A stretch of 43,338 nucleotides of DNA from CBDUEF01 sp018063485 (GCA_037045435.1 JBAOID010000027.1:1-43338); one strand, 5' to 3'; counted from the first letter of the stretch, positions 18,965 through 30,043 are shown. Translations and numbers: made by a program. Notes: a model not told the origin generated them from the sequence alone.

Positions 18965-21837
18965 GAATCGGACTGACGACCCGGCTCTTACGGGCGATCG
19001 ATCGACGACGCGGCGATGAACGTGGATGACGCTGCTCGAGATCATGATCGCCATGGTCGTCGCCACCTTCATCATGTTGCCGGTGCTCGCATTTGTCGTG
19101 GTGGCGATGGGCTCGCAGGCGCAGGCCTTGATCGTGAATCAGGAGACGGGTGCGATCGGCTCGGCCGATGTCAATTTCATCACCGATGTCACCAACGCCA
19201 AGGCGGTCGTGTCGTCCACCGACATCAACGGCGATCCGTTGGCGGCCGGCCAGATCAAGGACTGCGCCGATGGTCCCGCCAGTAGCCAGAGCGGCCAGAT
19301 AGTTCTCGGTCTGATCACGGCGACCAACCAGCGCGTGGTCTACAGCCTGGTCGACCCGCCGTCGGTCGGCGGCGGCAAGAACCTGTGGCGGCGAAGCTGT
19401 CCGAATCGATCGGCGACCACGGACGCCACGCTGGCCGATCCGACCTTGTTGAACGCAATCACGCCAGCCTCGAGTGACGCGACCGAGGCCAAGCTGATGG
19501 CCCGCTTCGTCGGCGGGGGCTTCAGCTCCTGCCGGTCGATTCCGAGCACACCGTCGACCCCGGCCGTCGAACCGCCGATCGACCCTGCCTGCACCTACGT
19601 GCGTCTCTCGATCTCGGGAATGGCCGGTCTCGAGGTGCCACCCGGCCCGCCGCCGTGCTCAACGCCCAACGGCGCAACTCGACCTACTACCCGCCGAGCA
19701 CGGCACCGTTCGCGTACTTTCGCTACACGCCCGCCAACCCTCAGACCAACGAGGTGATCACCTTTGACGCCGAAGGGTCCAGGGACCTGCACGACCCCAA
19801 CGCGACGCTCGACCTACGCCTGGAACTTCGGTGACGGGTCGACCGCCACGGGCAAGGTCGTCACCCACCCGTACTCCGCCTATACCGTCGGGGTGAACGG
19901 TGGTTACTCGGTGACGTTAACAGTGACCAATCCGCAGGGTAAGACCGACACGGAGACGAAGACAGTGCAGGTTGAACCCAAGCGACCCACCGCAAGGGTG
20001 ACCAACGCGCTGCCAATCACCGTGCAGCGCACGAATGTGCTCGCGCTCAACACGGTGCTCACCACCTACGACGGCAACATGTCGGTGAATTCCATCGATT
20101 GGGGAGACGGCAGCACCCCTCAGCAGGTGTGTCCACCCGTCGGCAAGACCTGCTCGGTAGCGCTGAATCACACCTACACGACTGTCGGGCTGAAGACGAT
20201 CAAGATTTCGGTGACCGATTCCCTAGGCCAGGTGGGGACCACTTCGGTCACCGTCACCGTCAGCTCCGAGATCTACTACGTCTCCACGTTGGGCACCGAC
20301 AATTCCACCTGCGGGCCGTTGGCCGCCCCGTGCCGCCAGGTTCAGTATGGTTCGGCACGTGCCCAGTCTGCGGGAAAGACCAAGCTGTACGTCAGCGGCG
20401 GAACCTTCAACCGATTCTCGGCGGTCTCCAACTTGACCGTTCAAGGCGGCTGGACCACGGACTTTGCCACACCGGCCACGCAGACCTCGACCATCACCGG
20501 CACCGATGATGGGGTGGCTCAGTTCGGAATCCTGGTGGGCAACGGCGTAACGGGGGCCAACCTCTCGTACTTCACCGTCACCAGTCCCACCTCGGCGAGC
20601 GGAAGTTCGTCCCAGGGCATCATCGTCGGAAGCGGGGCGGCCGCCTCGGTAACGCTGGACCGCATCACCGTGTCGGGCGGCTCGGGGAATCAACCCTCGG
20701 GCATGTTGGTGCAGTCGGCATCGACGGTGGTGATGTCGAACATGAACATCACCAGTCCCGCTGCGGTTGGCGCCGGTAGCTCGGCCTACGGGGTTCGCGT
20801 GATCGGCTCCTCAAACCTGACCTCCACGGCGAGCGTCATTCTCGGCCTGAACGGCGTGGCTGCGGCCGATAATGGAACGGCCAAGCCAGGAACCCCGGCC
20901 GATGGCTGCGACGGGGCGGGCGGTGCCAACGCCTCGGGGCCCAGCTCGCCCGGCGGCGGCGGGGCCGGCGGTTGCCAGGGCGGCGGGGGCGGCGGACAAG
21001 GCGGCGGCTACTCCGGCTCGGGGTCGGCAGGAGCCCCCGGTAACGGCGGTGCGTCGGGCGGAAACGGCGGCTGCGGTTCGCTGTTCGGCTGTGGAACCAA
21101 CGCCGGCGGCGGCTCGGGTGCCGGCACCGGTGGCGCTGGCGGCAGCGGGGGAAGCGGGGGCACCAACGATCCCAGCTCTGCCACGGGAGCCACCTGGGTC
21201 GGCTGGTCCGGCGGCGCCGGGTCCAACGGGTCCAACGGCCACGGCGGCGGTGGGGGCGGCGGCGGAAAGTCGGCCTCGGCCTCTGGCGGCGGCGGCGGTG
21301 GCGGCGGCGGCGGCGGTCAGTACGGGTTCGGAAACACTGGTGGCGGCAGCGCCGGTGGTGGCTCCTTCGGTGTCTACGTCCACAACTCGAGAATTACTAT
21401 CTCGGGCGGCTCGATCACCTCTCAAAACGGTGGCGCAGGCGGCCGCGGCTCACAGAACGGCGGCGGAAACGGCAGCGCGTGGCGGTGACGCTGGTGGCGG
21501 CGGGGCTCGGTCCTGCTGCTCGGCGGGCGGCGGCGGTGGCGGCGGTGGCGGCCGCGGTGGCGGTGGCGGTGGCGGTGCGGGCGGCGGCGCCGGCGGCCCC
21601 TCGATCGCAGTGTTCTATCGCAGCGCCCCAGCGTTTATCCCCTCGGGAACCACCTTCGGTACGGGCGCGGGCGGCGCCGGTGGGTCGGGAGGCCCTGGCG
21701 GTACGGGTGGTTCGGGCGGCAACGGCGGCGGCGGCACCCAGGGCGGTGGCAACGGTGGCGGAGGCGCTACCGGCCTAAACGGCGCCGTCGGAAATGCCGG
21801 GGCTACCGGCCAAGTCGGAAACACGGTGGTGACATGA
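18961..21837 (+). CDS. Giant PilW-like minor pilin with PKD, beta-helix and Gly-rich domains (frameshifted)
   Basis: ATG 18961 starts a basic leader MRIGLTTRLLRAIDRRRGDE. One base is missing before RG|MTLLEIMIAMVVATF, the cleaved N-helix with Glu5. A pilin-like domain of about 200 residues follows. Then come two PKD domains (YAWNFGDGSTATG and VNSIDWGDGSTPQ with VGLKTIKISVTDSLGQ). A parallel beta-helix begins IYYVSTLGTDNSTCGPLAAP with LTVQGGW and VTLDRITVSGG turns. Last is a Gly/Ser/Asn-rich tract of about 300 residues around a final strand segment (PSIAVFYRSAPAFIPSGTTF). The span is about 958 codons with at least three frame changes. Such a size and architecture is far outside the usual PilW (about 220 to 350 residues). 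Adhesion or binding of surfaces or glycans at the pilus tip is inferred. Confidence 0.72.
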
Positions 21838-22340
21838 GACGGCGACGTAATCAAGAGGGTTTTTCTATGTTCGCGGCAATCGGCATCATGCTCGTGTTGT
21901 CGCTGTCCACGGCGGGCATGCTCAGGATGGTGGGCGGGCTCTCCGAGGTCAACGGCGACCTTGCGATTGGGCGCCAACGATTGCGGGCAGCCGATTCGGC
22001 GATGATCGAAGTAGCGCAGGCCATTCGGTCGGCCGTGGGAGCGGACGCCAAGGTTGCCTGCCCGCCTGGAGGGGCGAGCCACACCTACACGCAGAACGTC
22101 AGTCTTTCGGATGGTAAGGGCGTCACCGTGTCGGTGGTGTGCTCGGGAACGGTCACCGCGTCAGCTACGCGGGAGATCGTGCTGACCGCCACCTTGGACG
22201 GCGGAGCGAAACCGATGGGACGGGCACGCATCGAGTATCTGGATGTCATCGGTGCCCTGCCCTCGCCCGGGTACGGCATGAACATCTGCGACTGGAGTCT
22301 CGGCGTCGACGGCTCCACCACCCCCGCCGCCTGCCCCTGA
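21834..22340 (+). CDS. PilX/GspK-like minor pilin lacking Glu5
   Basis: This protein of 168 residues has a basic leader MRRRRNQEG| followed by FSMFAAIGIMLVLSLSTAGM. That is a prepilin-type cleavage site and helix in which position 5 is Ala rather than Glu. In GspK and PilX-type tip subunits Glu5 is absent or dispensable because no subunit lies above them. Two cysteines (KVACPP and VVCSG) and two near the end (NICDW, AACP) may form disulfides. It reads intact and its ATG overlaps the stop of the giant pilin. It closes the pilus operon and probably caps the tip complex. Confidence 0.7.
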   Translation: MRRRRNQEGFSMFAAIGIMLVLSLSTAGMLRMVGGLSEVNGDLAIGRQRLRAADSAMIEVAQAIRSAVGADAKVACPPGGASHTYTQNVSLSDGKGVTVSVVCSGTVTASATREIVLTATLDGGAKPMGRARIEYLDVIGALPSPGYGMNICDWSLGVDGSTTPAACP

Positions 22341-22387
22341 CCACCCCAGGTCCCGGCTGGCCAGCAGTGTCGACCTACTGTGCGGGA

Positions 22388-23452
22388 ATGCCTCCCTTTC
22401 GATTGAGCGAACTCGCCCACGGCGCTGGCTGTGCGTGCAAGCTGGGTCCGGCGGCCCTCGGCGAGGCGTTGAGCCGGCTGGTGCCGCCCGCTGCCGCCGA
22501 CCTGGTGGTGGGCCTCGACACCGGCGATGACGCGCTGGTGTGGCGGTGGAGTGAGGACCGTTATCTGGTGGCGACCACCGACTTCTTTGCTCCGATCGTC
22601 GACGACGCCGAACTGTTCGGCCGGATCGCCGCCACCAACGCGGTGTCGGACATCTACGCCATGGGGGCTCGTCCCCTGTTCGCGCTCAATATCGTGGGCT
22701 GGCCAGCCGACCAGCCCCTCGACGTGCTGGGCGACATCCTCGTCGGTGGGCAGGCCGCTGCCGTCGAGGGCGGCTGGGTGGTGGCCGGGGGACACACCAT
22801 CGATTCACCCGAGCCGTTCTACGGGCAAGCCATCCTGGGCGAGCTCGCCCCGGCAGCTCTTTTGACCAACGCGGGGGCTCGCCCCGGAGAAGCGGTCGTC
22901 CTGACCAAACCGTTGGGGATCGGCGCCGTCACCACGGCCGCCAAGGCCGAGCCCGAGGACGGCGAGATTGCGCAGATGCTCGGCCGCGCCGTCGACCAAA
23001 TGGTTCGATCCAACGCCCAAGCCTCCGCCGTGGCGCTGGAGGCGCAAGCCAGCGCCTGCACCGACGTCACCGGGTTCGGCCTGGTCGGGCACCTGGCCAA
23101 ACTCGCCGCCGCATCGGGGTGCTCGATCGAGTTGGATGTTGGTGCCATCCCGCAGATCCCGGGGGTGTGGGAGCTGATCCAACGGGGCACCATACCGGGA
23201 GGAACCGGACGCAACCGCCGGTGGCTGGGCAAACGGGTAGTGGCCGCCAACGGCCTCGACGAGACGGAAACCTGGTGCAACCTGTTGGCCGATCCACAGA
23301 CCTCCGGCGGGCTGGTGTTCACCTGTCCGAAGGACCGGGCGCAGCACTCGGTAGACACGCTGCGAGGCACCGGCCACGACGCCTCGGTCATCGGCCGAAC
23401 GATCGATCGCACCGCCGCGGACATCATCCTGACTCCTTCGCGTCGCTCTTGA
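22388..23452 (+). CDS. selD: Selenide, water dikinase SelD
   Basis: SelD makes selenophosphate from selenide and ATP. The catalytic loop GAGCACKLG (Cys15, Cys17, Lys18) matches the Cys form of the enzyme. AIR-synthase-type signatures GLDTGDDA, TTDFFAPIVDD, GGHTIDSPEPFYG and TDVTGFGLVGHL follow, and the ADPQTSGGL motif lies near the end. The length of 354 residues is normal and no frame change is seen. No selA, selB, tRNA-Sec or SelU gene lies in the window, so its use of selenium is not shown here. It follows the pilus operon by only 47 bp but is functionally unrelated. Confidence 0.93.
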   Translation: MPPFRLSELAHGAGCACKLGPAALGEALSRLVPPAAADLVVGLDTGDDALVWRWSEDRYLVATTDFFAPIVDDAELFGRIAATNAVSDIYAMGARPLFALNIVGWPADQPLDVLGDILVGGQAAAVEGGWVVAGGHTIDSPEPFYGQAILGELAPAALLTNAGARPGEAVVLTKPLGIGAVTTAAKAEPEDGEIAQMLGRAVDQMVRSNAQASAVALEAQASACTDVTGFGLVGHLAKLAAASGCSIELDVGAIPQIPGVWELIQRGTIPGGTGRNRRWLGKRVVAANGLDETETWCNLLADPQTSGGLVFTCPKDRAQHSVDTLRGTGHDASVIGRTIDRTAADIILTPSRRS

Positions 23453-23550
23453 TCGCCGCTGAGATTCGGTGACCGCCGCGACGTCCTGATACGCCGGGTG
23501 TCATAGGTCACCAACCGTGGAGGCAGCGCCGCGCAGTGCTACGTTTCGAA

Positions 23551-23566
23551 TTGGGTGCTCACCCAA
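23551..23566. promoter_or_regulatory. Perfect inverted repeat ahead of korA
   Basis: TTGGGTG-CT-CACCCAA lies 40 bases before the GTG of the korA reading frame. It is too short for a convincing terminator of selD and has no U-tract. An operator for the korAB transcript is possible. Confidence 0.35.
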
Positions 23567-23605
23567 TGGGCAAGAGCAAACCTACGGTCGAAACGGGGGA
23601 CATTT

Positions 23606-25534
23606 GTGTTGACTCGGCAGGAGACAGGTTCGTCATCGCTCGGCACGGCGTCAAGGACTGACCGCGGACGTCGGAGCCCAACCAGGATCGCAGGTACGCG
23701 AGGTCGTCATACGCCTCGGCGGCGACTCCGGGGACGGCATCCAACTGATCGGCGACCGCCTCAGCGCCGCCAGCGCCGTGGCCGGGAACGACCTGGCAAC
23801 ACTGCCCGATTTCCCTGCCGAGATACGGGCGCCAGCCGGGACCCCGCATGGCGTCTCCGCCTTCCAGATCCGGATCGCTGACCACGAGGTCACCACCCCG
23901 GGCGACGCGCCCGACGTGCTGCTGGCGATGAACCCGGCCGCGTTGCACAGCGAACTCGGTCGGCTGTTGCCCGGCGGAATGGTCATCTTGAACTCGGATG
24001 CGTTCACCGACAAGAACCTCACCAAGGCCGGCTACAACGCCGATCCCCGCACCAACGGGGACCTGGACAACTACTCGGTCGTGGAACTGCCGATGACCGA
24101 CCTCACGAAGCGGGCGTGTGAGCCGTTTGGCATCAAGCCGCGAGACGCCGAGCGGTCCAAGAACTTCTTCGCCCTTGGCGTGCTGTCGTGGATGTACCAC
24201 CGAGACGTCGAACTCGTCCGCACGTGGATCGACTCGAAGTTCGCCAACCGCGAGCAGGTTCGTCAGGCCAACCGGGCAGCGCTCGACGCGGGTTACGCAC
24301 TGGGCGAGACCTCCGAGTTGGTGGGGCCATGGCGTGAGATTCGCCCCAACGCCCATCCCGAGGGCACGTATCGGGTGGTGAACGGCAACACGGCGTTGGC
24401 CTGGGGTTTGATCGCGGCAGGAATCAAGGCACAACTGCCGGTGTTTCTGGGCTCGTATCCGATCACCCCGGCATCCTCAATCCTGCATGAGCTGGCGAAA
24501 CACCCGCAGCTCGGGGTGCGGACCTTCCAAGCCGAAGACGAGATTGCGGCGGTGTCCTCCGCCATCGGCGCGGCCTTCGGCGGCAACCTCGCGGTGACCA
24601 CCACATCCGGGCCCGGGCTGTCGCTCAAGGCCGAGGCGCTGGGTCTGGCGGTATCGGTCGAGGTCCCGCTGATCGTCGTCGACGTGCAACGAGGCGGACC
24701 GTCCACCGGCCTGCCGACCAAGACCGAGGCGGCCGATCTCCTGCAAGCCATGTTCGGCAGACACGGCGAGTGCCCGCTGCCGATACTCGCCACGTCCCAC
24801 CCGGGCGACTGCTTCGAGGTGGCGGTCGAAGCCGCCCGAATCGCTGTTGACTACCGGACCCCGGTGATCATCCTCACCGACGGGTATGTGGCCAACGCCG
24901 TGGAGCCGTGGAAGCTCCCCGATCTCGATGCGATCGCCGAAATCCACCCCAATTTCGCCACCGAGCCCAACCATGAGGTGGATGGCTCACCCCGATTTTG
25001 GCCGTTCCTCCGAGACGACGAAACCTTGGCTCGCCCCTGGGCCCTGCCCGGCACACCGGGGCTTGAGCACCGCGTGGGTGGTATCGAAAAGGCCGATGGT
25101 TCTGGGGACATTTCGTACGATCCGGAGAACCACTCGAAGATGGTGCATTTGCGGCAGGCCAAGGTGGATGGCATCGCCGCCGCGTTGCCGCCGGTCACGG
25201 TCGACGGGCCCGAGGACGCCGATGTCACCCTGCTGACCTGGGGCTCCACCTGGGGCGCAACGGTGCAGGCGGTCGCCGATGCCCGAGTGGCAGGAAGGTC
25301 GGTGGCGCACGTACACCTGCGCCATCTCAATCCGTTCCCGCCGAACCTGGGCGAGGTCCTGAAGGGCGCCAAACGCGTGTTGGTGCCGGAGCTCAACCTG
25401 GGCCAGTTGACCATGCTCGTGCGGGCCAAGTACCTGGTGGATGCCACGGCGATCACCAAGGTGGCCGGGCAGCCGTTCACCTCGGCTGAGATCCTGGCGC
25501 AGATCATGGACGGAACTAACCCGGGGAGTGAATC

Positions 25535-25538
<4 letters not shown>
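23606..25538 (+). CDS. korA: 2-oxoacid:ferredoxin oxidoreductase, gamma-alpha fusion subunit
   Basis: With KorB it catalyses CoA-dependent oxidative decarboxylation of a 2-oxoacid, probably 2-oxoglutarate, reducing ferredoxin. The gamma domain comes first (EVVIRLGGDSGDGIQLIGDR), then the alpha domain. The alpha domain includes VNGNTALAWGLIAAGIKAQL, the PITPASSI loop, TTTSGPGLSLKAEALGLAVS and the QRGGPSTGLPTKTEAADLLQ block. It ends with a transketolase-C-like part (VTLLTWGSTWGATVQAV). Length is about 644 residues, usual for actinobacterial KorA. GTG 23606, preceded by GGGGGA, is the likely start. One base shift near 23,660 separates it from the main frame. The stop overlaps the korB start as GTGA. 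Confidence 0.88.
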
Positions 25539-26560
<1,022 letters not shown>

Positions 26561-26604
26561 GGGCGACGGTCGCGACGTTGCGGCGAGGCCGTTAACCCAG
26601 GCCG

Positions 26605-27289
26605 TTAGCCCAGGAGCAGTTCGGGAAGCTCGGCCATGCTCGCCAACAGGTGGGTGTGCGGATGGCGGCCAAGGTCCTGCAAGGTCAATTCGCCCGTAGC
26701 CACGCCCACCACCATCCCCGCCTGGGCGTTCATCCCGCTCTCAAGGTCTCGTGGCGTATCGCCGCCGACCAGCACCCGCCGAGCATCGACGACACCGCAG
26801 CGCTCCATGGCTCGATACACCATGAAGGGCGCCGGCCGGCCCGCGGTGACGTCATCCACGCAGACCATGGCATCGACCGTGTTGTCGAGGCGGTTGCCTT
26901 CGGTCCAACCCAGCGAGGCCACCAGGCTGTCGCGGACCTGTCGCGAAAACCCGGTGGTCAGCGCCACCTTGATGCCACGACCCGCGGAGTGCCGCTAACG
27001 CGTCGAGGACGCCGGGAATCGGGGTGGGCGGGTTGGCTTCGTACTCGGCGAAGAGCGTGGTCACAAAGGTGGACGACAGTTGATCGAGTTGATCCTCGGT
27101 CGGCGAAGCGCCGGTGGCCGCAACGTACAGGCCGCGCAATGCATCGCGTTTGTTCGACCCCATCCACTGGGTGACCTCGGAACGGTCCAGCTGGCCGACC
27201 GCCGCAACGGTCCGGTACAGCGACTCGTAGACGGCGCCTCCTTCGGCGACCGTCGTTCCTGCCATGTCCAAAACGACCAGTTCGATCAC
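26605..27289 (-). CDS. Phosphonatase-like HAD hydrolase (frameshifted)
   Basis: GTG 27289 begins MIELVVLDMAGTTVAEGGAV, where Asp8 in DMAGTT is the HAD nucleophile seen in phosphonoacetaldehyde hydrolases and TIGR03351-type relatives. The helical cap contains TQWMGSNKRDALRGLY. After a one-base shift near 26,980 come LTTGFSRQV (motif II) and RPAPFMVYRAMERCGV (motif III). VLVGGDTPRDLESGMNAQAG carries the metal-binding acids. Joined length is about 228 residues, as expected. It is divergent from the FAD oxidase at 27,356, the known companion of this family. It likely cleaves the C-P bond of an aldehyde made by that enzyme. Confidence 0.83.
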
Positions 27290-27355
27290 GCGCAAGTACC
27301 TCGATGGGGTGGGAGCGGTTTGTCGATACGTTCGGATTCCGACTGAAATCGGACG

Positions 27356-28489
27356 GTGTCCAGAACCGATTACGACGTGGCGATTATAGGTGCAGGGATC
27401 GTCGGGCTCGCCCACACGCTGTCGGCCGCGGATCGTGGCCTCAACGTCGTGGTTTTCGAAGCGGCCGACGCGGTGCTCGGCGCCTCGGTACGCAACTTCG
27501 GTCACGCCTGCGTCACGGCCCAAACGGGCGACGCGTTGGTGCGCGCTCGGGCCTCGCGGGATGTGTGGATGCGGCTGGCCCAGCCGGTCGAATCGGGTGG
27601 GGCTGGGCTGTGGGCACAGGCGGCGGGAACGTTGGTGGCGGCCCGCCATGCAGATGAAATGGCGGTGTTGGAGGCGTTCCAACCGCTGCGCGAACCCGGA
27701 GAGGTGCGCCTGCTTCGGCCAGCCGAGGTCAGCGAACTCGGGGGATTCGGCAACGGGCAGATCGTCGGCGGAGCCGTTCTCCCGCTTGACCTTCGGGTCA
27801 ATCCGAGAGCCGCCGCACCGACCCTGGCCCGATGGCTCGAGCGGGTCCGAGGGGTGGAGTTTCGGTACGGCACCACCGTTCAGTCCGTGGAACCGACTCG
27901 GGTGATCACCGCCGATGGGCCGATCGGCGCGTCGGCGGTGCTGGTCTGCGTGAACCATGAGATCGGTCGGTTCTTCCCCGCGGTCGCCTCGGCCGGTGCC
28001 GTCGAGTCGTGCACGCTGCAGATGCTGCGCGTGTCCTGCGCCAAGATCGGCGTCGTGGGTCCGGCGGTCCTGTCCGGCTATTCGATGCTGCGCTACGGCG
28101 GTTTCGTCGACGCGGGCTGCACCGGCCCAGTTCGTGAGCGCCTGGAACGGGAGCGGCCCGAGGCGCTGGAGGCCGGGCTGAACCTGATGCTCACGCAGCT
28201 ACCCGAAGGTGACTTGATCATCGGCGACACGCACCGCTACGACCCTTCACCCCATCCGTTTTCGTCAGCGGAATGGGACCGGTTGGTGGTGGACGAAACC
28301 GCGCGGCTCCTCGGCGTGCGAACCGAGGACCTTGTCGTGAGACAGCGGTGGCTCGGCTGTTACGCATCGAGCCCCACCTCCTATCTGGTGGAGCAACCGC
28401 TGCCGGGGGTGCACGTCGTCTCGGTGACCACGGGTATCGGCATGACCACCGCATTCGGACTGGCCGAGGAGATAGTGGCGGCCTTGTAA
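27356..28489 (+). CDS. TIGR03364-type FAD-dependent oxidase for aminophosphonates
   Basis: This DAO-family flavoprotein has 377 residues. The Rossmann motif DVAIIGAGIVGLAHTLSAAD sits at the N-terminus. VLGASVRNFGHACVTAQTGD and the C-terminal GVHVVSVTTGIGMTTAFGLA are typical of the TIGR03364 clade. Members of this clade occur beside phosphonatase-like HADs and are thought to oxidatively deaminate 2-aminoethylphosphonate-like substrates. Here the HAD gene lies 66 bp away on the opposite strand, so a shared promoter region is likely. It reads without interruption. The start is GTG 27356. No phosphonate transporter is in the window. Confidence 0.85.
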   Translation: MSRTDYDVAIIGAGIVGLAHTLSAADRGLNVVVFEAADAVLGASVRNFGHACVTAQTGDALVRARASRDVWMRLAQPVESGGAGLWAQAAGTLVAARHADEMAVLEAFQPLREPGEVRLLRPAEVSELGGFGNGQIVGGAVLPLDLRVNPRAAAPTLARWLERVRGVEFRYGTTVQSVEPTRVITADGPIGASAVLVCVNHEIGRFFPAVASAGAVESCTLQMLRVSCAKIGVVGPAVLSGYSMLRYGGFVDAGCTGPVRERLERERPEALEAGLNLMLTQLPEGDLIIGDTHRYDPSPHPFSSAEWDRLVVDETARLLGVRTEDLVVRQRWLGCYASSPTSYLVEQPLPGVHVVSVTTGIGMTTAFGLAEEIVAAL

Positions 28490-28542
28490 CTGGGCGGGAC
28501 AACCCTGAGCGAACTTCGGAATCGGGTCGGTAGCCTCGGTCC

Positions 28543-29029
28543 ATGGGTTCTGAATCTGTCAACTGGTCAGGGTTTTCTGAGGCCGAGCCCGAACTGGCGC
28601 AGCGTATTCGCGGCCGATTCGATGCTCACCTGCACCATGTGGTGGGCACGCTCGACTCTTCGGGTGCTCCGCGGGTGAGCGGCACCGAGGTGCGGATCGT
28701 CGATGACGACGTGTGGCTCGGGTCGATGGTCAACTCGGTGAAAGTGCTGGATCTCCGTCGCGATCCACGGTGTTCGATTCACTCGGCACCGTTGGACGCG
28801 GAGATGAAGGACGGCGACGCCAAACTGTCCGGGCTGGCCGTCGAGGTCACCGACCCGGTCGACCATCGAGTACTTCCTCGACGCGGTAGGTCATCCGGGC
28901 GAACCCTCGCAGGCGGCGTTGTTCACCTTGCAGATCACCAAGGCGGTGCTCACCTGGGTGGCCGGTGAGCAGCTCGAAGTCGACTACTGGTCGCCCGCCG
29001 GAGGGCTAGAGCGGCTGCGGCCGTCCTAG
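28543..29029 (+). CDS. Pyridoxamine-phosphate-oxidase-like split-barrel flavoprotein (frameshifted)
   Basis: About 162 residues form a split beta-barrel: FDAHLHHVVGTLDSSGAPRV then EVRIVDDDVWLGSMVNSVKV with DLRRDPRCSIHSAP. A one-base shift near 28,862 continues with IEYFLDAVGHPGEPSQAALF and TLQITKAVLTWVAGEQLEVD to a stop at 29029. The fold usually binds FMN, heme or, in actinobacteria, cofactor F420. The cofactor cannot be decided from sequence alone. Its end overlaps the convergent epimerase gene by 24 bp. Confidence 0.75.
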
Positions 29030-30043
29030 CGCCGTGGGGGCCAGGTTCCCAACGACCTCCGCATCGAGATGGCCAGCGGCCACCAACCACTCGTAGCCCC
29101 GCCGCAGCGTGGTCCAACGGTCGGTGAAGGACACCGGCAGCTCCTTGATGGCGCTGGCCGAGTCGATCGGAATGCCACGGGTCGCCTCGTTCATCGCTTC
29201 GGCGGTGAGTGGATACTCGGTCGGAAGCCGCACCCGGGTGGCGTCGGCCAGACGGCCTAACCCGCGAATGACCGGTCCCGGCACGGCGAGACGCCGAAGC
29301 GGCCGGCCGGTCATCTCTTCGAGCGTGTTGCCGAGTTCCTTCCAGGTGAGGAAGTGCCCGCCCAACAGGTAGGACCGCGGGCCGCGTCCGCGCACGAGGC
29401 ACCGGCTCACGGCAGTGGACACGTCGTCGACGTCGACCATGTTGAACCCGCTGGGCAACACCGGAAAGTTCGTCACCCACGTCATCGCGGCCTGGTGTAG
29501 CGCCGTGAGTTCGGGCGCTTCGGGGCCGAACACCCCGGACGGGTACAAGGACACGACGGGTGCACCGGCGGCCTGCATTCCCCGGACGAAGCGTTCGATC
29601 TCCACTTTCGACCTCGAATACCAAGAATCGGCCATGCGGATCGGGCTCGCGGCGGTGATCGAGGAACCTTTGAGTTCGAACACCGATGCCGAGGAGAGGT
29701 TGATGATCGGATCGAGGCGTCGCTCGACAGCAGCGGTCAACACGGTGGTCGCGGCATCGGTATTGGTTCGGTACATCTTGCGGGCGTGTCGGCGCTCCAG
29801 CGACACCATCGCCGCGGCGTGGACCACGGCGTCGCAGCCGGTGATGGCCTTGGCGACCGTGGCCGCATCGGTGGCATCGCCCACGATTACCTGGTCGATC
29901 GCGGTGCGGTCGAGTTCTCCGAGCACCGACTCGTATTTGTCGGGATCGCGTACGAGCAACCGAATTCGATGCCCGTCGGCGATCAGTTTTCGGGCGATGT
30001 GAGAGCCGATGAAGCCGGTGCCACCGGTGATGAAAACGAGCAT
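29006..30043 (-). CDS. NAD-dependent epimerase/dehydratase (extended SDR)
   Basis: The product of about 345 residues starts MLVFITGGTGFIGSHIARKL, with the TGxxGxxG dinucleotide site at residues 7-13. VVHAAAMVSLERRHARKMYR and the catalytic set INLSSASVF (Ser) and WYSRSKVEIE (Tyr-x-x-x-Lys) follow. It resembles dihydroflavonol reductase-like or hopanoid-associated sugar epimerase relatives, but the substrate is not evident. ATG 30043 places the Rossmann strand right at the N-terminus. The longer frame upstream is a shadow. No frame change is seen. Confidence 0.83.
   Translation of the reverse strand: MLVFITGGTGFIGSHIARKLIADGHRIRLLVRDPDKYESVLGELDRTAIDQVIVGDATDAATVAKAITGCDAVVHAAAMVSLERRHARKMYRTNTDAATTVLTAAVERRLDPIINLSSASVFELKGSSITAASPIRMADSWYSRSKVEIERFVRGMQAAGAPVVSLYPSGVFGPEAPELTALHQAAMTWVTNFPVLPSGFNMVDVDDVSTAVSRCLVRGRGPRSYLLGGHFLTWKELGNTLEEMTGRPLRRLAVPGPVIRGLGRLADATRVRLPTEYPLTAEAMNEATRGIPIDSASAIKELPVSFTDRWTTLRRGYEWLVAAGHLDAEVVGNLAPTALGRPQPL

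Noticed and set aside
20811..21837. Several long Ala/Gly/Arg-rich frames on both strands in the Gly-rich region
   Set aside because: GC-rich repeats leave all frames open. Only the frame continuous with the beta-helix has matching domains.
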